From Streptomyces sp. CG1 (lineage in GTDB: Bacteria; Actinomycetota; Actinomycetes; Streptomycetales; Streptomycetaceae): a stretch of 64,000 nt of DNA. Of this stretch, positions 57,596 through 64,000 are shown piece by piece. Position 1 is the first letter of the stretch, and each line of letters opens with the position of its first letter. A program made the translations under genes and the position numbers. The stretch is taken from assembly GCF_041080625.1 (NCBI RefSeq), contig NZ_CP163518.1, positions 6,193,501 to 6,257,500 of the forward strand, in the 5' to 3' direction. The notes under the pieces were generated by a model. It saw only the letters and a program-made list of their open reading frames with translations. It had not been told where the DNA came from and made no database searches.

Positions 57596-58124
57596 TCACG
57601 TCTTCCGCTCCTGCAGGGCTTGCCGTACGGCCTCCAGGATGTCGTCCTCTCCGATCTCCAAGGCCACCGCCCAGGCCACGAAGTCCCTGGTCCCGGCCGC
57701 GAGTTCCGCCGTCTCGGGGCGGCGGACGCCGGTGGGGGAGGGGCCACGCGCGTGCCCGGGCCGCGCCGGGTCGGGATCAGCGACGCCGTCTCCAGTCCGC
57801 GGTAGGCGCGGGCCACGGTGCCCGCCGCTAGGCCGAGGTCCGCGGCCAGTTGCCGGACCGTCGGCAGCCGCTCGCCCTCCGCCAGCCGTCCGCTGCTGAT
57901 CAGGGCGGCGAGCTGGGCCGGCGCGGTCGGCGCGTCGCCAGCCAGGACGTCGGCGACCGGGCCCAGTCCGAATGCCGGGATGGCGTACAGCACGCCGTTG
58001 CCGTGGTCGAGGGGGCACAGCAAGCGGGCTGCCAGGGCGCCCGTGGCGACCCCTGTCCAGCGGGCGTAGCGGTTGACCGGGCCCGGGTGGCGGCCGACGG
58101 GAGGGGCACGTCGAGATCGGTCAT
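57596..58124 (-). pseudogene. Deletion-fused, frameshifted GntR (YtrA-type) regulator
   Basis: An ATG at 58124 with GGGGA upstream starts MTDLDVPLPS in one frame. A second frame then reads a membrane-protein-like piece (YARWTGVATGALAARLLCPL, GVLYAIPAFGLGPVADVLAGD) that runs straight into a GntR winged helix (QLAALISSGRLAEGERLPTV, GLAAGTVARAYRGLE). Near 57742-57750, in a C-rich run, the frame changes again to give the family ending TRDFVAWAVALEIGEDDILEAVRQALQ and the stop at 57596. YtrA-type regulators have no membrane segment, so a deletion seems to have joined the start of a membrane-protein gene to the regulator. At least two frameshifts make it non-functional, unless the C-run is a sequencing error. 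Confidence 0.75.
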
Positions 58125-58217
58125 GGAAGTCCCCGCGGAAGCACGCCTTGCACTCACCGCCTGTATCAAGCGGTGAGTACAAGATGTCTGCTTCGCAAGG
58201 TTTGTGTCAATTTATTG

Positions 58218-59450
58218 CTACACGGTGGCGTTCACACCCGCCACGACCCGCCCGCTGACCTCCCCCAGCCCGACACGGCGCCCGTCCGCCCCGGGAGCCC
58301 AGGCCGACAGGGTCACCACATCGCCGTCCTCCAGGAAGGCCCGCTTGCCGTCGGGGAGCTCGAGGGGGTCTTGGCCGTTCCAGGTCAGTTCCAGCAGGGA
58401 GCCGCGCTGGCGTTCCTCGGGGCCGCTCACCGTGCCCGAGCCGTACAGGTCGCCGGTGCGCAGCGAGGCGCCGTTCACCGTCATATGGGCGAGTTGCTGG
58501 GCGGCGGTCCAGTACATCGTCGAAAAGGGCGGCTCGGAGACCACATGGCCGTTGATCGCGACGGAGATGCGCAGGTCGTAGCCGCCGGGTTCGATTCCGG
58601 GCGCCGAGTCGTCGAGATAAGGAAGCAGCGGGTGCGTGCGCTCGGGAGGCGCCACGCGCGCGTGCTCCAGCGCTTCCAGCGGGGTGATCCACGCCGACAC
58701 GGTGGTGGCGAAGGACTTGCCGAGGAAGGGGCCGAGGGGGACGTACTCCCAGGCCTGGATGTCCCGCGCGGACCAGTCGTTCAGCAGGCAGAGTCCGAAC
58801 ACGTGGTCACGGAAGTCGGCCAGTGCGACCGGGCTGCCCAGCGCGGAGGGCACGCCCACCACGAAGCCGACCTCGGCCTCGATGTCCAGCCGGACCGACG
58901 GGCCGAAGACGGGCCCCGGGTCGGCCGGCGCCTTGCGCTGCCCGGACGGCCGTACGACGTCCGTGCCGGAGACGACCACCGTGCCGGAGCGGCCGTGGTA
59001 ACCGATCGGCAGGTGCTTCCAGTTGGGGGTGAGGGAGTCCACGGCATCCGGGCGGAAGATCTGGCCGACGTTCCGCGCGTGGTTCTCCGAGGCGTAGAAG
59101 TCGACGTAGTCCGCCACCTCGAAGGGCAGGTGCAGGGTCACCTCGGAGAGATGGCGGAACAGCGGCTCGACCGCCTCGTGGTGCGCGGGGTCCGTGATCC
59201 AGGACGTGATCACGCGCCGTACGTCCGACCAGACCGGGCGGCCGGCGGCGAGCAGCGCGTTGAGGGTGGGCCCCGCGAGCAGGGAGTGGTAGGGCGAGCC
59301 GAGGGCGGCTGCCGCGGCGCCCGCGTCGAGGACGTGGTCCCCGAACCGGACACCGACCCTCCGTTCCGTGCTGCCGGACGGCGAGAACACGCCATAAGGG
59401 AGGTTGTGCGGGCCGAAGGGGTCGCCCTCGGGGACGTCGAAGGGGGGCAT
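58218..59450 (-). CDS. fahA: Fumarylacetoacetase
   Basis: 410 residues, full length for FAH. An N-terminal SH3-like domain is followed by the FAH catalytic fold. NHARNVGQIFR, PIGYHGRSGTVV, LDIEAEVGFVVG, LNDWSARDIQAWEYVPLGPF and GTVSGPEERQRGSLLEL hold the metal and catalytic residues. It performs the last step of tyrosine/homogentisate breakdown, giving fumarate and acetoacetate. No other tyrosine-degradation genes are adjacent, so it stands alone. It is divergent from the ATP-grasp gene. Confidence 0.95.
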   Translation of the reverse strand: MPPFDVPEGDPFGPHNLPYGVFSPSGSTERRVGVRFGDHVLDAGAAAAALGSPYHSLLAGPTLNALLAAGRPVWSDVRRVITSWITDPAHHEAVEPLFRHLSEVTLHLPFEVADYVDFYASENHARNVGQIFRPDAVDSLTPNWKHLPIGYHGRSGTVVVSGTDVVRPSGQRKAPADPGPVFGPSVRLDIEAEVGFVVGVPSALGSPVALADFRDHVFGLCLLNDWSARDIQAWEYVPLGPFLGKSFATTVSAWITPLEALEHARVAPPERTHPLLPYLDDSAPGIEPGGYDLRISVAINGHVVSEPPFSTMYWTAAQQLAHMTVNGASLRTGDLYGSGTVSGPEERQRGSLLELTWNGQDPLELPDGKRAFLEDGDVVTLSAWAPGADGRRVGLGEVSGRVVAGVNATV

Positions 59451-59648
59451 GGGGTTACTGCCTCACTCTCATCCGGGCCGTGCGCGGCAATGCGTTGCAT
59501 GTGGTCGCGCCACACGTTACGGCCGCAACGCGTGTCTTGGGCAGTGCCTCGAGCGGCACCCTCAGGGGTGTCCGAAAGGCGCGTGTAGTGAAGCCTTCGA
59601 AAGGTTGCTCGCACCCTGTCTAAAGAGTTCGCAATGTCCGAATAGGCC

Positions 59649-59678
59649 TTGTCGGAGGCGGCAATTCCGGCTTAGCGT
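59649..59678 (+). promoter_or_regulatory. Possible promoter of the ATP-grasp gene
   Basis: TTGTCG (59649-59654) and TAGCGT (59673-59678) are separated by 18 bases, 47 bases before the GTG at 59725. Confidence 0.4.
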
Positions 59679-59724
59679 CCTTTGGGGACACGGACGGGGT
59701 GGGTCCGTTCCAAATGGGGGACAC

Positions 59725-61002
59725 GTGGGGGGACCCGTGGCCGAAAGTGTCGTCGGTGTGCCGTTCGAGGCGGACCGTGATGTGCCCGGACTGATCGTCA
59801 AGTTCGGCGACTATCCGCTGCATCATGGCGGCGTCGGAGCGATCCGCAGCCTGGGCCGGCTCGGCGTGCCCATGTATGCCGTCACCGAGGACGCGTACAC
59901 GCCCGCGGCCTCCTCGCGCTACCTGAAGAAGGCCTTCGTGTGGCCGACGACCGGTGCGGAGGACCCCGGCCACCTGGTCGAGGGACTGCTGCGCATCGGC
60001 CGCCGCATCGGCCGCCCCAGCGTCCTTGTCCCGACCGACGAGGAGGCCGCCGTACTGATCGCCGAGCACCAGGACGAGCTGGCCGGATCTTTTCTCTTCC
60101 CACGGGTCGACCCCGCGCTGCCGCGTCGGCTTGCCAGCAAGCAGGGCCTGCACGAGCTGTGTGTGGAGCATGGCATCGCGAGCCCCGCGTCGGCGTTCCC
60201 GGAGTCGTATGACGACATCGCCGCTTTCGCCGGCACGGCCCGCTTCCCGGTGGTGGCCAAGAACCGCGAGGCGTTCGTCCGGCGCAGCAGGCCCGCGGTC
60301 AACGGCACCACGAGGATCGCCACCCGCGAGGGCCTGCTCACCCTCGCCCGCGACTGGGGCGACGAGCCGGGCGTGATCCTCCAGGAGTACCTGCCGCGCG
60401 AGTCGGCCGAGGACTGGATCGTGCACGCCTGCTTCGACCAGGACTCCAGCCCCCTGGCGCTGTTCACCGGCGTCAAGGTCCGCTCATGGCCGCCGCACGC
60501 CGGTATGACGGCGAACGCGTACGTCGTCGACAACCCGGAACTCACCGACCTCGCCGCGCGTTTCATCAAACAGATCGGCTACAGCGGCATCATCGACCTC
60601 GACCTGCGCTTCGACCGGCGCGACGGACAGTACAAGCTCCTCGACTTCAACCCGCGCATGGGCGCCCAGTTCCGCCTCTTCGAGAACGAGTCGGGCGTGG
60701 ACGTCGTACGCGCGATGCACCTGAATCTGACCGGCCGCGCCGTACCGGAGGGGGAACAGCGCGCCGGCCACCGCTACATCGTGGAGAACATCGACCTCCC
60801 CGCCCTCCTCGCCTACCGCCGCAGCGGCTATACGACGCCGCACGCGCCGGTCCGGCCGAGCGGGACGGAGCTGGCCTGGCTCGCGGGTGACGATCCGCTG
60901 CCGTTCCTCACGATGCTCGCCCGCTTCGTGCGCCCGGGCGCGAAGCACCTGTATCAGCTGTGGCGGACCAACCGCCGCGGCAGCAGCACCTCCACGAAGT
61001 AG
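59725..61002 (+). CDS. ATP-grasp carboxylate-amine ligase-like protein
   Basis: 425 residues. The N-terminal domain has GVGAIRSLGRLGVPMYAV, and the ATP-grasp core has FPVVAKNREA, VILQEYLPRESAEDW and the metal-binding DFNPRMGAQ near residue 310. Such enzymes couple a carboxylate to an amine or thiol through an acyl phosphate; the substrate is not apparent. GTG at 59725 and GTG at 59737 both have G-rich ribosome sites. The next gene encodes a flavin monooxygenase-like protein 45 bases downstream, so the two may share a pathway. Confidence 0.85.
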   Translation: MGGPVAESVVGVPFEADRDVPGLIVKFGDYPLHHGGVGAIRSLGRLGVPMYAVTEDAYTPAASSRYLKKAFVWPTTGAEDPGHLVEGLLRIGRRIGRPSVLVPTDEEAAVLIAEHQDELAGSFLFPRVDPALPRRLASKQGLHELCVEHGIASPASAFPESYDDIAAFAGTARFPVVAKNREAFVRRSRPAVNGTTRIATREGLLTLARDWGDEPGVILQEYLPRESAEDWIVHACFDQDSSPLALFTGVKVRSWPPHAGMTANAYVVDNPELTDLAARFIKQIGYSGIIDLDLRFDRRDGQYKLLDFNPRMGAQFRLFENESGVDVVRAMHLNLTGRAVPEGEQRAGHRYIVENIDLPALLAYRRSGYTTPHAPVRPSGTELAWLAGDDPLPFLTMLARFVRPGAKHLYQLWRTNRRGSSTSTK

Positions 61003-61047
61003 GCAAGGCCACCAAGAGTGGCGCACCGTGTCCTGGGGAGGGACTTC

Positions 61048-62250
61048 GTGACTCGACCGGTTGCAGTCATCGGGGCCGGGCCGTTCGGCCTGTCCACCGC
61101 CGCCCATCTGCGGGCGCGCGGCATCCCCGTCCGCGTCTTCGGTGACCCCATGGTCAGCTGGCGCGACCACATGCCCGACGGCATGCTCCTGAAGTCGACA
61201 CCCGCCGCCTCGAATTTCGACTGCCCGCAGCCCGGCCACACCCTCGCCGACTACTGCGACGCGGCCGGGATCCGCCGCCTGGTGACCGACGAGGACATCA
61301 TCCCGGCGGACACGTTCATCGGCTACGGCGAGTGGTTCCAGCAGAAGCTGGTGCCCGGCCTGGAGCGGGTGCGGGTCGTCGCCGTGGACCGCGACAAGAG
61401 CGGTGGCTTCGAACTGAAGCTGGACTCGGGCGAGATGTTCACCGCACGCGCGGTCGTCGTCGCCACCGGACTGTCGGGCCTCGCGCACCTGCCGGCCGAG
61501 TTCGCGGGAGCCGCGGCGGACGGACCGGCGCCCACGGGCCCGGTCTCGCACAGCTCCCAGCACCACGACCTGAGCCGGTTCGCCGGCAAGGAGCTGATCG
61601 TGGTCGGCGCCGGCCAGTCCGCGCTGGAGACGGCGGCGCTCGCTGCCGAAGCGGGAGCACGCGTGCGTGTCGTCGCGCGGGGCCGCGGCCGGGTCGCCTT
61701 CGGCGCCCCGCCCTGGGACCAGCCGAAGCTGCGCCCCGAGTCCCCCTTCGGCAACGCGTGGTCGCTGTGGGCGCTCAGCTACTACCCGCACCCCTACCGC
61801 TATCTGCCCGAGGCCACCCGCCACTACCTGGTCCGCCGCGTCCTCGGACCGCTCGGCGCCTGGTGGCTGCGCGAGCGCTTCGAGAACGCCGTACAGGTGC
61901 AGGACGTCGAGCGGGTCGTGGCCGCCGAGGCAGCGGACGGCAGCCCCGTCCTCACGGTGCGCACGCACGCAGGGAGCGCCGAGCGGCTCACCGCAGACCA
62001 CGTCATCGCGGCCACCGGCTACCGCGTCGACATCGCGGCGATGGACTTCCTCGGCCCCGAACTGCGCACCCGGCTCGCCGTGAGCCGCGGCACGCCTAAG
62101 CTCGGCGCCGGTTGTGTCTCCTCCGTGCCCGGCCTGTACTTCACCGGCCTGCCGGCGGCGTCGTCGTACGGCCCGGTGATGCGCTTCGTCTGCGGTACGG
62201 AGTTCGCCTCTCCGCGGCTGACGAAACACCTGGCGGCGGCCCACGGCTGA
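61048..62250 (+). CDS. Flavin-dependent monooxygenase-like oxidoreductase
   Basis: 400 residues. FAD site VIGAGPFGLSTAAHLRARG at the N-terminus, a second nucleotide site ELIVVGAGQSALETAALAAEAG about residue 190, and ATGYRVDI near the end, the order found in FMO and lysine/ornithine hydroxylase-like proteins. The canonical FMO fingerprint FxGxxxHxxxY/F is only loosely present (PVSHSSQHHD). GTG at 61048 has GGGGAGGG six bases upstream and is preferred over 61018. Probably co-transcribed with the ATP-grasp gene. Product unknown. Confidence 0.85.
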   Translation: MTRPVAVIGAGPFGLSTAAHLRARGIPVRVFGDPMVSWRDHMPDGMLLKSTPAASNFDCPQPGHTLADYCDAAGIRRLVTDEDIIPADTFIGYGEWFQQKLVPGLERVRVVAVDRDKSGGFELKLDSGEMFTARAVVVATGLSGLAHLPAEFAGAAADGPAPTGPVSHSSQHHDLSRFAGKELIVVGAGQSALETAALAAEAGARVRVVARGRGRVAFGAPPWDQPKLRPESPFGNAWSLWALSYYPHPYRYLPEATRHYLVRRVLGPLGAWWLRERFENAVQVQDVERVVAAEAADGSPVLTVRTHAGSAERLTADHVIAATGYRVDIAAMDFLGPELRTRLAVSRGTPKLGAGCVSSVPGLYFTGLPAASSYGPVMRFVCGTEFASPRLTKHLAAAHG

Positions 62251-62383
62251 ATCCGCTCAAGGCGGCGCGAGCGTCCGGAGACGTCATCAAGGAGGCGGTG
62301 GGCACCACTTGGGGCTGATCAGTACGTAAGTACGCAGGACGACAAGATGAGTCGGCGGGGCGCGGTATCCGTATTCTCTGATC

Positions 62384-63196
62384 ATGGCAGCTTCCCCCGC
62401 TTATGCACTGATCGCCACCGACCTGGACGGAACGCTGCTGCGCGGCGACGACACCGTCTCCGAACGGTCGCTCGCCGCGCTCGCGCGGGTGGCGCGGGCC
62501 GGTGCCCGGCACCTGGTGGTGACGGGCCGCCCGGCCCCGCGGGTACGGCCCCTCCTCGCGCACCTCGGCTGCACGGGGCTCGCGGTGTGCGGGCAGGGCG
62601 CACAGGTCTACGACGTCCGATCCGGGCGTCTGCTGTGGTCGGTGCGGCTGGACCGGGAGCTGGCCGAGACCGCGCTCGGCAAGATCGAGGCGGAGGTGGG
62701 GCAGGTCTACGCGGCCGTCGACCAGGACGGCGTCGACGGGCTCACGCTCATCGAGCCCGGCTATCTGATGCCGCACCCGACCCTGCCCGCGGTGCGGGTC
62801 GGGCGGCGCGACGACCTGTGGTGCGAGCCCATCAGCAAGGTGCTGCTGCGCCATGCCACCCTGTCCGACGACGAGTTGGCAGCCATCGCGCGCGCGGTGG
62901 TCGGCTCGCTCGCGACGGTCACCATGTCGGGGCCGGGGACCGTGGAACTCCAGCCGTCCGGGGTGACCAAGGCGACCGGTCTCGCGCTGGCCGCCGAGCG
63001 GCTCGGCATCGCCGCACAGGAGGCCCTGGCGTTCGGCGACATGCCCAACGACATCCCGATGTTCGACTGGGCCGGACACGGCGTCGCCATGGCCAACGCA
63101 CATCCCGAACTCAAGGCGGTGGCCGATGAGATCACCTCGTCGAACGAGGCCGACGGCATCGCGGTCGTCCTCGAAAGGCTGTTCCCGACCGACTGA
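62384..63196 (+). CDS. HAD-superfamily (Cof/IIB) sugar-phosphate-type phosphatase
   Basis: 270 residues. Motif I ATDLDGTLLRGDD holds the nucleophile, motif II is VVTGRPAPR, and motif IV GDMPNDIPMFDWAG with VAMANAHPELK is typical of Cof-type IIB phosphatases. A cap domain lies between motifs. These cytosolic enzymes dephosphorylate sugar phosphates or flavin precursors; substrate not evident. The ATG is only seven bases after TATTCT, so the transcript might have a very short leader. Confidence 0.9.
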   Translation: MAASPAYALIATDLDGTLLRGDDTVSERSLAALARVARAGARHLVVTGRPAPRVRPLLAHLGCTGLAVCGQGAQVYDVRSGRLLWSVRLDRELAETALGKIEAEVGQVYAAVDQDGVDGLTLIEPGYLMPHPTLPAVRVGRRDDLWCEPISKVLLRHATLSDDELAAIARAVVGSLATVTMSGPGTVELQPSGVTKATGLALAAERLGIAAQEALAFGDMPNDIPMFDWAGHGVAMANAHPELKAVADEITSSNEADGIAVVLERLFPTD

Positions 63197-63302
63197 CCGG
63201 CACATCAGTACACAACCGAGGGACCGGCACGTCGGCACACGACCGATCGGCCGGCACATCGGTGCACGACCGGCTGACCGGCACCTCGGTGCGCGGCCGT
63301 CC
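63195..63302. repeat. 27-bp tandem repeat, four copies, between converging genes
   Basis: Units start at 63195, 63222, 63249 and 63276, each 27 bp and built on GACCGGCACATCGGTGCACG with a few differences. The block starts at the HAD gene stop and lies before the end of the lytic transglycosylase gene. No hairpin terminator was found; the repeats may play that part or be neutral. Confidence 0.85.
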
Positions 63303-63413
63303 GTGGCAGGCCCGGTGGATCAACGACGGCCGCCCGGCACGCCCCCGTCCGTCAGGTGCGGGTGCGTGCTGGACGGCCGGTGTCATACCGGTCCGCCGGG
63401 CGGGCGGGGGCTG

Positions 63414-63908
63414 TCAGTACGCGCTGTAGACGTTGTCGATCGACCCGTAGCGCGCGGCGGCGTAGTTGCAGGCCGCGGTGATGTTGGCGACCGGATCGTA
63501 GAGGTCGTACGCCGTACCCGCCACGTGGTAGGCGTTGAAGGTCGGCTGGATGACCTGGAGCAGGCCCTTGGACGGGGTGCCGGCGGCGGCGTTGGAGTCC
63601 CAGTTGTTGATGGCCAGCGGGTTGCCGGAGGACTCCCGGATGATGTTGCGGTAAATGCCGTTGTAGCTGCCCGGGATGCCCTTCTGGGCCATGATCGCGA
63701 GCGACTCGCGGATCCAGCCGTCGAGGTTGTTCGGGTACCCGGCGCGAGTGGTGGAGGCCACCTTGTGGGTCGTCTTGCCGGTAGCCGCGGAGGCGCTGGT
63801 GGCGCCGATGAGCGGCAGGGCGAGGACGGCGGCACCGGTACCGACGACGGTGAGGGTGCGGAAGAGACGGTTGGTCCGGGTTCGGCGGTGCTGAGCGGCA
63901 GCAGGCAT
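63414..63908 (-). CDS. Secreted lytic transglycosylase (SLT-type)
   Basis: 164 residues. A signal peptide (FRTLTVVGTGAAVLALPLIGATSASA) precedes an SLT/lysozyme-like domain. The catalytic Glu is in RNIIRESSGNPLAINNWDSN, and GTPSKGLLQVIQPTFNAYH follows. It cleaves glycan strands in the wall. ATG at 63908 has GAGAGGA eight bases upstream. The leader is a c-di-AMP riboswitch, as for other wall-lytic genes of actinomycetes. Confidence 0.92.
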   Translation of the reverse strand: MPAAAQHRRTRTNRLFRTLTVVGTGAAVLALPLIGATSASAATGKTTHKVASTTRAGYPNNLDGWIRESLAIMAQKGIPGSYNGIYRNIIRESSGNPLAINNWDSNAAAGTPSKGLLQVIQPTFNAYHVAGTAYDLYDPVANITAACNYAAARYGSIDNVYSAY

Positions 63909-64000
63909 GGGGAAGTCCTCTCCGGCGCCTGCGAGGTGAGCTGTCGGGTTCGGGCGGGGAGGTGCCCGGCCGTGCCTCGGGAAAGGCACGGCTTCACCCC
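63909..64000 (-). promoter_or_regulatory. c-di-AMP (ydaO-type) riboswitch, 3' part
   Basis: Read on the minus strand, the leader contains GGGGUGAAG, a GC hairpin, then CCCGAACCCGACAGCUCACC and CUCGCAGGCG followed by GAGAGGA. This matches the strongly conserved 3' end of the ydaO/yuaA class (consensus like CGAAUCCGACAGCUAACCUCGUAGGCG). The ribosome site follows at once. The 5' half lies beyond the window edge. In streptomycetes this riboswitch controls wall-lytic enzymes such as resuscitation factors. Confidence 0.85.

Overview
The window is a contiguous piece of a high-GC actinomycete chromosome, almost certainly Streptomyces. The evidence is the strong G/C third-position bias, frequent GTG starts, stop/start overlaps (GTGA, ATGA) throughout operons, futalosine-route menaquinone genes beside a 14-gene nuo operon, a tad/Flp pilus locus, and actinomycete regulatory sites (a Rex operator and a c-di-AMP riboswitch 3' end). 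No rRNA, tRNA, CRISPR array or intact insertion sequence was seen.

Region 1 (1-9.8 kb) is accessory. It opens with the broken end of a secreted-protein gene (one nonsense codon, two frameshifts), then a proline-rich single-pass membrane protein. A minus-strand polymorphic-toxin cassette follows: a small helical ESX-like protein, a 1481-residue RHS/YD-repeat protein with a distinct C-terminal tip, and an overlapping candidate immunity gene. An intact pair follows, encoding a lipoprotein and a secreted protein of the same family as the broken gene.

Region 2 (10.2-23.1 kb) is a tad/Flp pilus locus: a SAF-domain CpaB-like protein, a CpaE-like ATPase with a Gln-rich tail, TadA/CpaF, TadB, TadC, the Flp pilin, two TadE-like pseudopilins and a TadG-like protein. 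A second lipoprotein/secreted-protein pair sits inverted inside the locus. After it come a large membrane LysM-BTAD protein and the A24 prepilin peptidase.

Region 3 (23.3-46.6 kb) is core respiration. mqnC, menG and a geranylgeranyl/menaquinone reductase-type flavoprotein make or modify menaquinone. nuoA-nuoN encodes the proton-pumping NADH:menaquinone oxidoreductase. A near-consensus Rex operator lies just downstream of a possible nuo -10 box, so NADH/NAD+ ratio probably controls the operon, which ends at a long UUCG-loop hairpin. Genes for PASTA, GNAT, peptide deformylase and NlpC/P60 proteins are interspersed.

Region 4 (46.6-64 kb) has a Uma2 nuclease-like gene, recQ, and an unusual minus-strand operon. 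That operon encodes a GntR/UTRA regulator, a two-cluster ferredoxin, an ABC binding protein with a NosL-like tail, permease, ATPase, and an AprA/fumarate-reductase-like flavoprotein fused to HEAT repeats. After these come an M56 peptidase, a deletion-fused GntR pseudogene, fumarylacetoacetase, an ATP-grasp/flavin-monooxygenase pair, a HAD phosphatase, and a lytic transglycosylase behind a c-di-AMP riboswitch cut by the window edge.

The most novel-looking content is (i) the lipoprotein/secreted-protein pairs around the tad genes and (ii) the flavoprotein-HEAT/ferredoxin/SBP-NosL transport-redox operon.
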